38,282 nucleotides of DNA, taken from Mobilicoccus sp032056465 (lineage in GTDB: Bacteria; Actinomycetota; Actinomycetes; Actinomycetales; Dermatophilaceae). Positions 9,754-17,864 of this stretch are shown one piece after another. The notes beneath the pieces are model-generated. The model saw only the letters and a program-made list of their open reading frames with translations. It searched no databases and was not told the origin of the DNA. Position 1 is the first letter of the stretch. Every line of letters starts with the position of its first letter. A program made the position numbers and the translations under genes. The stretch lies in NCBI RefSeq assembly GCF_032056465.1, contig NZ_DAMBCL010000030.1; one strand, given 5' to 3'.

Positions 9754-11010
9754 ATGGTGCCCGTGGACATCCTGACCCCGTTGCATCGAGCCCTTGGTCG
9801 ACCCGCAAGCGCCTTGGACGATGGCCTCGTGCGGGAAGCGATCGCGCAGCACGTGGCCGAAGCAGCCGACCTCGACTGGAAGAGGGAGTTGCCGCACGCG
9901 AAGAACGACGACGCCGGGGATGAGTTCGCCAAGGACGTGGCGGCGATGGCCAATTCCGGCGGCGGGTGGATCGTCTACGGGGTGGGCGAGGACGGGCATT
10001 CAGGTGCGGCGGAGATCTGCCCCGTCCAGTGGGATTCGAGCGAAGCCAAACGACTTCGCGCACTCGCGTACGGGCGCGTGTATCCACCCGCGGTGGGCGT
10101 GGACTTCACCCCGGTTCCGGTCGATGGTGGGGCCGTCGTGGCCATGCATGTTCCCGACTCCGCGGAGGCTCCTCATTTCGCCCGCTACCGACAGAACGCG
10201 CTGCGGGCGCCGCACCGGAATGGGGCTGAGACCGTGTTCATGAGTGAGCACGAAATCGAGCGAGCCTACTTAGCACGGTTCGCCCGGCGCCGCTCGTGGC
10301 ACGAGGACATGACTGAGCTCTTCGAGTCCACCGTGCGAACCTCGGCCCGGCAACGGTTGATCTCCGGAGTCTTCGTCGCACGCCCAGCGGAGCCGTCGAC
10401 CCGCATCGGCCGCCTCGACAGGGACCAGGCGGAGGCGGCCTTTGCAAGAATGAGCCAGCAGAAACTCTGCTCTTCGGAGTTCACGACGATCTACCGCGGT
10501 CGCGAACCTATGCGTCCGGGCCTGCGTAGTTGGGTACTCGAGGTGCTGTCGCCGCAGGGATCGCGTTCTGTGGTCCACGCTGATGGATCGACGAGCCTCA
10601 GCGTCGACCTGGGCTTGTGGGACAACGAGCGCGAGGAGGCGTGGCCAGTAGGAGAACCGTTCCACACCCTCGCGCGGGCCGTCGAGTGGTTCGTCGACGA
10701 CAGCGTCGCCCTGGCGTCGGCTATCAGCGAGGCGGTCGGCATCAACTCTCCCTTGCGAATGATGGCATCGGTCGTGGGGGCTGACGGGGAATCGCTGGTC
10801 ATCCGGGATGAGTACGCGTGGGTCGGGAACGACTGGCAGTTGGCTGATGCCTCTCAGAGCCGTCCGGTCGTTGAGTTCGAGGCGGTCACGGCGTCGATGA
10901 CGGCTCACGCCGACCAAGCGGAGCGGTACGAGGTGACGAGGCAGCTCACGCTCGACCTGCTGAACCAGGCGGGGATCGAGACTCTCAAGTCGCTCAGAGC
11001 ACCGGCGTGA
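9754..11010 (+). CDS. AlbA_2 (Schlafen-type) putative DNA/RNA-binding protein
   Basis: A 418-residue protein whose N-terminal ~150 residues show the AlbA_2 pattern: LDWKRELP, then EFAKDVAAMANSGGGWIVYGVGED and a later strand AVVAMHVP. AlbA_2 domains bind nucleic acid and, in animal Schlafens, contribute to RNA cleavage; bacterial versions are common in defence islands. The C-terminal ~250 residues (from about FARRRSWHEDMTELF) match nothing I know and may sense or bind a partner. ATG 9754 is preceded by GAGGGC; an upstream in-frame GTG at 9706 is the alternative. It diverges from darG with a gap of about 130 bp and converges on the NYN gene. Confidence 0.75.
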   Translation: MVPVDILTPLHRALGRPASALDDGLVREAIAQHVAEAADLDWKRELPHAKNDDAGDEFAKDVAAMANSGGGWIVYGVGEDGHSGAAEICPVQWDSSEAKRLRALAYGRVYPPAVGVDFTPVPVDGGAVVAMHVPDSAEAPHFARYRQNALRAPHRNGAETVFMSEHEIERAYLARFARRRSWHEDMTELFESTVRTSARQRLISGVFVARPAEPSTRIGRLDRDQAEAAFARMSQQKLCSSEFTTIYRGREPMRPGLRSWVLEVLSPQGSRSVVHADGSTSLSVDLGLWDNEREEAWPVGEPFHTLARAVEWFVDDSVALASAISEAVGINSPLRMMASVVGADGESLVIRDEYAWVGNDWQLADASQSRPVVEFEAVTASMTAHADQAERYEVTRQLTLDLLNQAGIETLKSLRAPA

Positions 11011-11040
11011 CACAGGGAGCGTCACCCACTCGTCCCGCAG

Positions 11041-11069
11041 AAAAAGACCCGGCCCACGAGGGACCGGGT
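11041..11069 (-). terminator. Intrinsic terminator after the restriction operon
   Basis: A stem of ACCCGG-C-CC (11047-11055) against 11061-11069, with one mismatch and a five-base loop, is followed on the minus strand by CTTTTT (11046-11041). This is a standard Rho-independent terminator for the NYN end of the operon, and it may also serve the convergent AlbA_2 gene. Confidence 0.8.
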
Positions 11070-11128
11070 GAGTTATGTGTCCACCATAGCCCGTCGGGCT
11101 CACCATGGCAACGACCGGCCCGGCGACC

Positions 11129-11874
11129 TCACCACTGCGGGGGCTTCGTGATCGTCCCGACGGCATCAGGCAATTGATGAGTGGTGAAGTCCGGCGCTCG
11201 GAGGCTGCGCCACCAGTGGCCGCCGACACCGTCGGTCGGCTTCCCGCGCAGGTCACCCGCAGTGTTCCCGCCAGACGGGTTCACCATGCCCACGGGCACG
11301 TGTCCGCGGGCCCGTGCGATCGGCAGCTTCAGGTCGGAGTCGTTGGAGATGACCACCGCCGCGTCGACGTCGGCGGTGAGAACATCGGTGAGGAGGTGCG
11401 TGGCGACGTTGACGTCAGACCCCTTCTCCTCCTGGTGGAGGGTCGAGACCATGAACACCGCGTCCTGCGTCTCGTGCCCCAGGGGCGCCTGGATCATGAT
11501 CGGCCACTCCGGCGTGACGAGTCGTGGCGCTCCCCGCTTCGTATCCGCACGCACCGCCAACGGCCGCGCTCTGACCCCTGTCACGTAACGCCCGAACTCG
11601 ATGTGATCGACGCTGCCGGCTGCGCGCAGTGCTTGGAGATAGGCGTACTGCTCAGCGTGACCCGCAGGGTTGAAGCCCTGATCGATCTGGGCCGTGCAGT
11701 AGACGACGCGCTCCACCGATGCCCCCGGCCACTCCCGGCGAGCCTGGACGAGATCGGTCNNNNNNNNNNCAGTGCGCGGATGTCGAGCCACCGCCACCCC
11801 GGGACCTTGTCGAGTTGCTTTCGGCCGCCGTAGTAGAGGTTGAACCCATCGACGTAGACCCCGACCCGCATCAT
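11129..11874 (-). CDS. NYN-domain (PIN-like) putative ribonuclease, interrupted by an assembly gap
   Basis: The N-terminal part begins MMRVGVYVDGFNLYYGG (first acidic residue of the PIN/NYN site) and runs to WRWLDIRAL. After the N-run the frame resumes with LVQARREWPGASVERVVYCT and continues to the second acidic cluster, VVISNDSDLKLPIARARGH. This is the normal order for the LabA/DUF88-type NYN family, about 240-245 residues. The two halves lie in different frames only because the gap was written as ten N; the reading frame closes if the true gap is 2 modulo 3. ATG 11874 overlaps the hsdR stop (ATGA) and has GGAGG seven bases upstream. So it is translated together with hsdR, as the last gene of the restriction operon. 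Confidence 0.85.
11760..11769. other. Assembly gap (10 N)
   Basis: Ten unknown bases lie inside the NYN gene. The even length suggests a placeholder rather than a measured gap. Confidence 1.
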
Positions 11875-14800
11875 CCCTGTTCCTCCACGTATTTCGGGGC
11901 GAGGGCTTCCATCTGTTCGACGACGAGGCGGATAGCTTCGGGTTGCTGGTCGGGCGGGTACTTGTACCTGACGAGCAGGCGCTTGATGGAGACGCGGAGT
12001 TTGGCGCGGACGTCTTCGCGCACGGTCCAGTCGGTGCGGACGTCGCTGCGCATGATGGCGATGAGTTCGCGCGCGATCTGGGCGAGTGTGTCCTCGCCTT
12101 GGAGCAACACCGCCGCCTCGTTCTGGCTGACCGCGTCGTACAGGGCCAGCTCGTCGCGCGCCAGCGGCGGGTCGAACTGCTCGCCCCGGCTCGCGTCGGC
12201 GGCGACGTCGGCCGCGAAGCGGATCAGCTCCTCCAACACCTCCGCGGCGGTGAGCTGGGAGTTGACGTAGCGGTTCATCAGCTCGGCGAGCCGTTCGGAG
12301 AACTGCCGCTCCCGGCTGAGGTTGCCGCCGGTCACGGTGCGCACGTCGTCGGTGAGCGCCGCACGCAACGCCTCAATCGCGACGTTCGGGGCGGGGCTGC
12401 GCCGCAACGCCTCGATCGCGCCCGGCGTGAGGCGGCCCAGGTCGGGTCGCTCGATACCCGCGCGGGCGTAGATGTCGACGACCTCACCGGGCTCGATGTG
12501 ATCCACCATGAGCGAGCGCAGCAACCGCGCGATGTCCTCCGGCACGGGACGGCCGGACGCGCGACGCTCCTCGGCCTCCAGTTTGGCGATGTAGACGCGG
12601 ACCTCTTGGTGGAACCTGAAGTCGCTGCGACGCTCCTCCAGCACCTCCGCGCCGCCGGCCACGGCCCACGCCCGCGACACCTGACCGGCGAGGCGCCGGT
12701 AGCGGGCGTAGACCGACTCGGTCTCCCCCTCCTCGCCGTTCTCGGGCTGCCCACCCTGGCGGGCGGCGGGTGCGAGCAGCGCGTTCGCGGCGGCGAGCAC
12801 GGTGTTGAGGTACGCGTTCGGCGAGGAGTCCCCACGCAGCCGGGCGTGCCAGTCCAGCGGCAGCGTCGCGTCGAGTTCGGCGAGCAGGTCGAGGGCGAGC
12901 TGCACGGCCTCGTCGATCCTGCGCCCCTGCGGTTTGGCGCGGCGGTCGGTGTCGCTGTACTCGGCGAGTGCGGCCTCGAGGTTCTCCACCAGCGGCGCGT
13001 ACCCGACGAGCAGACCGTTGTCCTTGCCGCGCCAGGTGCGGTTGACGCGGGCGAGGGTCTGCATGAGCAGCGCCCCCTTGAGCGGTCGGTCGACGTAGAG
13101 GGTGTGCAGGGCGGGGGCGTCGAAGCCGGTGAGCAGCATGTCCTTGACGATGACGATCTCGAGCTCGTCGTCGGCGGTCTTGATGCGCTTCTGGATGGCC
13201 TGCTGCTCGTGGCCGCGGCGCACGTGGCGGCTGATCGGGTCGGGGTCGGTCGGGCTGCCGGAGTAGACGACCTTGGCCTTGCCGTGTTCGATCGCGTCGG
13301 AGTGCCACGTGTCGTCGCCGGCGTCGCGGCGCTGGGTGACGATCTCCTCGTAGAGGCGGGCGGCGATCTCGCGGGTGGCGCAGACGACCATGGCCTTGCC
13401 GCCGGTCTCGATCTGCGGCAGCATCGCGGCCTTGCGCTGCTCCCAGTGGGCGAGCAGGTCGGCGGCGAGCTGCCGGATACGGTCTGGGTGTCCGTACAGC
13501 TCGTTGATGACGGCGACGGACCGCTCGACCTTCTCCCGTTCGATCGCATCCAGCCCCTCGGTGGCCTCGTCGGCGGCGGCGTCGATGACGTCCTCGCTGA
13601 CGTCGGCCAGACGGGCGAGCGGGATGAGGCGCGGCTCGAAAAAGACGGGCACGGTCGCGCCGTCCTCGACGGCGCGGGTGAGGTCGTAGACGTCGACGTA
13701 GTCGCCGAACACCGCCCGGGTGTCGCGCTCGGCAAAGCTGACGGGCGTGCCGGTGAACGCGATGAACGAGGCTCCGGGCAGGGCGTGGCGCAGGTGGGCG
13801 GCGTACCCGTCGAGGTCGTCGTAGTGGCTGCGGTGGGCCTCGTCGACGACGACGAGCACGTTGCGACGCTCCGTCAGCACCGGGTGGTCGGCGCCCGCGT
13901 CGCGTTCGGCCTTGGTGAGGCCGAACTTCTGCAGGGTCGTGAAGAAGATGCCCCCCGAGGCGCGCCCGTCGAGTTCGGCCCGCAACTGCGCGCGGGTGCC
14001 GATCTGCACCGGCGTCTCGGGGAGAAGCTTGCTGTCGGCGAAGGAGTGGTAGAGCTGGCCGTCGAGTTCGCGCCGGTCGGTGATGACGACGATCGTCGGG
14101 TTCGCGAGGGCGGGCGTGCGGTGGACGGCGGCGGCGTACAGCTCCATCTCCATCGACTTGCCGGAGCCTTGCGTGTGCCACACGACGCCGGCGCGCCCGT
14201 CGCTGCGGACGGCCTCGACGGTGGACCCGACGGCCTTGGTGACGGCGAAGTACTGGTGGGGCTTGGCGATGCGCTTGGCGAGCACGCCGTCGCGTTCGCT
14301 GAACGCGGTGTAGCCGCGCAGGAGCTGGATGAACCGTTCCTGGTTGAACAGGCCGTGCAGGAGGACGCCGAGAGGGCTGGTGTACTCCTCCTCGCCGAAG
14401 GCCTCACCGGGCCGGACGACCGCGCCCTCGTCGTCGACGTTCCACGGGCTGAAGTGCTCGAACCCGGTGAAAGGCGTGCCGTAGCGCGCCGTGGCGCCGT
14501 CGCTGGCGACGTCGAGGAGCACGGTGCGAAACGCCATCGGGAACTCGCGCAGGTACAGCGCGAGCTGGGCGTGCGCGCCGGAGGAGCCGGCCCGCTGGTC
14601 GCCGGAGCGCTTAAGCTCCACGACCGCGACGGGCAGCCCGTTGCAGTAGAGGACGACGTCGAATCGGCGGTGGTGCTCCCGGTCGCGCAGAGTGACCTGG
14701 TTGACGACGAGCCAGTCGTTCTCGGCCGGTTCGGTGGAGATGAGCCGGATCGTCGGCGTGCGCTCGATGCCGCTGGAGTCGAGGTAGGTGACGCCCGTGT

Positions 14801-15086
14801 ACCCCTTCGTCATCACCTCGTGGAGGCGGTAGTTCTCCGCGAGGGCGTCGTTGGAGCGAGGCCGCAGGATCTCGGCCTGCGCCTGCTGCAGGTACGTCTG
14901 CGGCACCTCGGGATTGAGGCGCGTCAACGCCGCCGCCACCCGAGGCTGGATGACCGGGTCACTCCACGACTCCCGCTCCCCGCTCCCCGGCGCGATCTCC
15001 TCCCCGCGCAGCGGCCGCCACTCCAGCTCGGTGAGCACCTCGACGGTGAGGTCCTCCCACTGCGCCTCCGACCCGAACCTGGCCAC
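11871..15086 (-). CDS. hsdR: Type I restriction enzyme, R (endonuclease/translocase) subunit
   Basis: A 1071-residue HsdR. The N-terminal PD-(D/E)xK nuclease has Asp143 (RFDVVLYCNG) and ELK at 157-159. The SF2 translocase has Walker A TQGSGKS at 305-311, DEAH at 415-418 and the motif III segment FTGTPV. The C-terminal helical region binds the methylase core. The enzyme moves DNA and cuts away from unmethylated sites. GTG 15086-15084 begins right after the hsdS stop (TGAGTG) and has AGAGG upstream. Apparently intact. Residues 794-818 are the segment duplicated at 8462-8536. Confidence 0.97.
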   Translation of the reverse strand: MARFGSEAQWEDLTVEVLTELEWRPLRGEEIAPGSGERESWSDPVIQPRVAAALTRLNPEVPQTYLQQAQAEILRPRSNDALAENYRLHEVMTKGYTGVTYLDSSGIERTPTIRLISTEPAENDWLVVNQVTLRDREHHRRFDVVLYCNGLPVAVVELKRSGDQRAGSSGAHAQLALYLREFPMAFRTVLLDVASDGATARYGTPFTGFEHFSPWNVDDEGAVVRPGEAFGEEEYTSPLGVLLHGLFNQERFIQLLRGYTAFSERDGVLAKRIAKPHQYFAVTKAVGSTVEAVRSDGRAGVVWHTQGSGKSMEMELYAAAVHRTPALANPTIVVITDRRELDGQLYHSFADSKLLPETPVQIGTRAQLRAELDGRASGGIFFTTLQKFGLTKAERDAGADHPVLTERRNVLVVVDEAHRSHYDDLDGYAAHLRHALPGASFIAFTGTPVSFAERDTRAVFGDYVDVYDLTRAVEDGATVPVFFEPRLIPLARLADVSEDVIDAAADEATEGLDAIEREKVERSVAVINELYGHPDRIRQLAADLLAHWEQRKAAMLPQIETGGKAMVVCATREIAARLYEEIVTQRRDAGDDTWHSDAIEHGKAKVVYSGSPTDPDPISRHVRRGHEQQAIQKRIKTADDELEIVIVKDMLLTGFDAPALHTLYVDRPLKGALLMQTLARVNRTWRGKDNGLLVGYAPLVENLEAALAEYSDTDRRAKPQGRRIDEAVQLALDLLAELDATLPLDWHARLRGDSSPNAYLNTVLAAANALLAPAARQGGQPENGEEGETESVYARYRRLAGQVSRAWAVAGGAEVLEERRSDFRFHQEVRVYIAKLEAEERRASGRPVPEDIARLLRSLMVDHIEPGEVVDIYARAGIERPDLGRLTPGAIEALRRSPAPNVAIEALRAALTDDVRTVTGGNLSRERQFSERLAELMNRYVNSQLTAAEVLEELIRFAADVAADASRGEQFDPPLARDELALYDAVSQNEAAVLLQGEDTLAQIARELIAIMRSDVRTDWTVREDVRAKLRVSIKRLLVRYKYPPDQQPEAIRLVVEQMEALAPKYVEEQG

Positions 15087-16247
15087 TCAGACCACCTCTT
15101 CCACGGTCTTCTCGGCATCCTTGACGCGGAGGCGGCCGGACATGAATTCGGGGAGCAGGGCGTCCCGGAGGGCGGCGAGCTTCTGGGACTCGACCTCCAT
15201 TGCGAGAGCCATCGCCCACAGGGACTCCAGTCGCGGTCCATTCGTAGCGAGCCAGGCATCTGGCGGCACCGCCACCGGCTCGTCGAGGTGTCGTCGCTGG
15301 ATGTGTCCCATCGTCGTCGCCTTATCAGCCGCGATGGCCTTGAACTCGTCGAGCTTCACCTCGAGCAGGCTGGCCACGAGCCAGAGGGGCCAGCCTTCTA
15401 AGGGCAACACCTTGAAGATGTGCTGGTTGACGATGCCCTCGGCGAGGAACCACCGGCGTAGCGTCAACGACCCCGACCATGCGAAGAGGAGATCACCTGG
15501 TCGTGCCACGTGATTCTCAGCCACCTCTACGTCGTTGTAAACCGTAGAGCCCCCCAGACCAGAGTTGAGTTCAGCAATGCGAATCACCGGACGCCCATGA
15601 CCCGGGGCTTCTTTGGTGAAGTTCCGACCGTTGACGAATCGCGCCGTCTGACTCAGCGGGACATCGACACCACCGTCGAGACCAGTCAAAAACGTCAGTC
15701 GTCGGAGTTCGTCAGCCAGTCTACGAACCTCCTCGTTGGCGGTGATCTTGTCGTCGAGCGCGCCCAGCACCTCCGCAATCGCCCGTTGTTCACGAACGGG
15801 AGGTAGAGAGACAGTCATCTGGCGAAGGTGACTCGGGCCAAAGTGCTTCATGACGCTGCCCACGCCCATAGCTGCGATCTGGTCCTTGAAAGATTGCTCC
15901 ACCAATGCGAAGCGGACAAATTCGGGCAGGAAGCGATCGTCCCGAGGCCGGAACGCGATGATTCCGGTATAAGGCACTGCCCCCACAGCTTCCTCGCCCA
16001 CCACGGCGACTTCTCCGAGTGACGCTGACGTGCTGAGTAGAGTGTCGCCCAGGCGCACCTCAAACTGCCTCCACTTGGCGGCCACCATGTCCGGGTCGAG
16101 GTAGTTGCACCCATCCGTGAGTGCTGCTCCGTGCTTGAGTCCGGCCAAGCGTAGAAGAGGGACCCCGCTGTCCCGAAAGTCCTTGGCCAGAATTCCGGGG
16201 CCCTCGCGAAATTCGAGCACGTCTGTGAGCGGAACTGAGGGAAACAT
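15087..16247 (-). CDS. hsdS: Type I restriction system, S (specificity) subunit
   Basis: A 386-residue HsdS with two target-recognition domains, each reading one half of a bipartite DNA site: residues about 1-150 and about 195-330. They are separated by the central conserved helix (LPPVREQRAIAEVLGALDDK) and followed by the C-terminal repeat of that helix (LAALRDALLPEFMSGRL). The recognised sequence cannot be predicted. Its DNA looks less GC-rich than its neighbours, as is usual for these horizontally shuffled domains. I use ATG 16247, which has GGGGAGG eight bases upstream; a GTG at 16253, overlapping the hsdM stop as GTGA, is the alternative. Confidence 0.93.
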   Translation of the reverse strand: MFPSVPLTDVLEFREGPGILAKDFRDSGVPLLRLAGLKHGAALTDGCNYLDPDMVAAKWRQFEVRLGDTLLSTSASLGEVAVVGEEAVGAVPYTGIIAFRPRDDRFLPEFVRFALVEQSFKDQIAAMGVGSVMKHFGPSHLRQMTVSLPPVREQRAIAEVLGALDDKITANEEVRRLADELRRLTFLTGLDGGVDVPLSQTARFVNGRNFTKEAPGHGRPVIRIAELNSGLGGSTVYNDVEVAENHVARPGDLLFAWSGSLTLRRWFLAEGIVNQHIFKVLPLEGWPLWLVASLLEVKLDEFKAIAADKATTMGHIQRRHLDEPVAVPPDAWLATNGPRLESLWAMALAMEVESQKLAALRDALLPEFMSGRLRVKDAEKTVEEVV

Positions 16248-16249
16248 CG

Positions 16250-17863
16250 TCACAGCCTCCCCAACTTCTGCCGGACAACACCCTGCAGCCGCTCCGACTC
16301 GTCGAACGCGGCCATCAGCTCTCCCGTAAGTCGGGTGATCTTCTCTTCAATCGGCTCACCGTCGTCCTTAGCGACGGCGGCACCGACGTGCCGCCCCGGG
16401 GTGAGCGCGTAGCCCGCCTCCTTGATCCGCGCGACCGCTATCGAGGCGCAGAACCCCGGGATGTCCTCGTACTCCGCTCCCTCGGCCGACTCCGTCCCGC
16501 GCCAGGCGCGGTAGGTGTTCGCGATGCGCTGGATGTCCTCTGCGGAAAGGTCGCGTAGGGCGCGTTCGGCCATGAACCCGAGATTCCGGGCGTCGATGAA
16601 CAACACCTGCCCCCGCCGATCCACCGACCCCTGTGCGCCAGCCCCCTTGTCCTTGGCGAAGAACCACAGGCACGCCGGAATCCCCGTCGAGCGGAACAGC
16701 TTGTCGGGCAGGGCCACCATGCACGTGACGAGGTCGGCCTCGACGAGGTTGGCGCGGATGTCGCCCTCGCCGTTGCTCGTCGAACTCATCGACCCGTTCG
16801 CCATCACCACGCCGGCCATGCCGTCGGGGGTGAGCTTGCTGATGATGTGCTGCATCCACGCGTAGTTCGCGTTCCGCACCGGGGGGACGCCGTAGACCCA
16901 GCGGGCGTCGTCCTCGCTGCGGGCCCAGTCCTTGATGTTGAACGGCGGGTTCGCCATGACGTAGTCCATGGCTACGCCCGGGTGCAGGTCGAGCGCGAAC
17001 GTGTCACCCCACCGGTCGGCGAGGTTGCCGTTGAGGCCGTGGATCGCGAGGTTCATCGTCGCCATCCGCCACGTGCGCTCGTTCGCCTCCTGCCCGTAGA
17101 TCGACAGCGCCGTCTTGTCGGCGTCGTGCGCCGCGAGGAACTTCTCGGCCTGCACGAACATGCCGCCCGATCCACAGCACGGGTCGTACACGCGGCCCGT
17201 CGTCGGTTCGAGGATCTCGACGATCGTGCGCACGACGCTCGGCGGCGTGTAGAACTCCCCACCCCGCTTGCCCTCCGCGCGGGCGAACTGCTCGAGGAAG
17301 TACTCGTACACCTCACCCATGAGGTCACGGGCCCGCTGCGCCCCCTCGCCGAAGAACCGGATGTTGTTGAGCAGATCGACGAGCTCGCCGAGGCGGCGCT
17401 GGTCGACGTTGTCGCGGTTGAACCCCCGCGGCAGGGAGTTGCGCAGGCTCGGGTTCGCGCCGATGAGCAGGTCCATCGCGTCGTCGACGAGCTCCCCGAC
17501 ACTCTTCGGGCCGTTCGGGTCGGACTCCGGCAGACCCTTGCTGTTGACCGCCAGGTAGTCCCACCGTGCGGTCGCCGGCACCCAGAACACGCCGCGGCCG
17601 CGGTAGTCGTCCCTGTCGCCCGAGAGCTGCTCGATCTGTTCGGCGTCATACCCCTCGGCGCGCAACTCGGCCTCGATCTCGAGGGTGGCCGCGTCGAAGG
17701 CGTCCGAGACGTACTTGAGGAAGACGAGGCCGAGCACGACGTCCTTGTACTGCGAGGCGTCCATCGAACCGCGGAGTTTGTCCGCCGCCTTCCAGAGCGT
17801 GTCCTTGAGTTCCTTCATCGTGCTGGGGGCGCTCGAGGTCGCCTTCGTGGTACGTGGGGGCAC
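16250..17863 (-). CDS. hsdM: Type I restriction system, M (adenine methyltransferase) subunit
   Basis: A 537-residue HsdM. The N-terminal helical domain (LWKAADKLRGSMDASQYKDV) precedes the SAM-dependent N6-adenine methylase domain, with motif I DPCCGSGGMF (from about residue 227) and catalytic motif IV NPPF at about 305-308. Both are intact, so this is the active methylase of the operon. GTG 17863 is favoured because GAAGGA lies seven bases upstream; a TTG at 17884 would lengthen it by seven residues and overlap the previous gene. It follows the pseudo-methylase stop by one base. Methylates host sites and with HsdS forms the M2S core. Confidence 0.95.
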   Translation of the reverse strand: MPPRTTKATSSAPSTMKELKDTLWKAADKLRGSMDASQYKDVVLGLVFLKYVSDAFDAATLEIEAELRAEGYDAEQIEQLSGDRDDYRGRGVFWVPATARWDYLAVNSKGLPESDPNGPKSVGELVDDAMDLLIGANPSLRNSLPRGFNRDNVDQRRLGELVDLLNNIRFFGEGAQRARDLMGEVYEYFLEQFARAEGKRGGEFYTPPSVVRTIVEILEPTTGRVYDPCCGSGGMFVQAEKFLAAHDADKTALSIYGQEANERTWRMATMNLAIHGLNGNLADRWGDTFALDLHPGVAMDYVMANPPFNIKDWARSEDDARWVYGVPPVRNANYAWMQHIISKLTPDGMAGVVMANGSMSSTSNGEGDIRANLVEADLVTCMVALPDKLFRSTGIPACLWFFAKDKGAGAQGSVDRRGQVLFIDARNLGFMAERALRDLSAEDIQRIANTYRAWRGTESAEGAEYEDIPGFCASIAVARIKEAGYALTPGRHVGAAVAKDDGEPIEEKITRLTGELMAAFDESERLQGVVRQKLGRL

Positions 17864-17864
17864 G

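Noticed and set aside
11943..15401. Plus-strand open frame of 1152 codons opposite hsdR and hsdS
   Set aside because: A GC-rich antisense shadow, with repetitive Val/Gly/Glu/Arg composition and no motifs, while the minus strand holds an intact HsdR.
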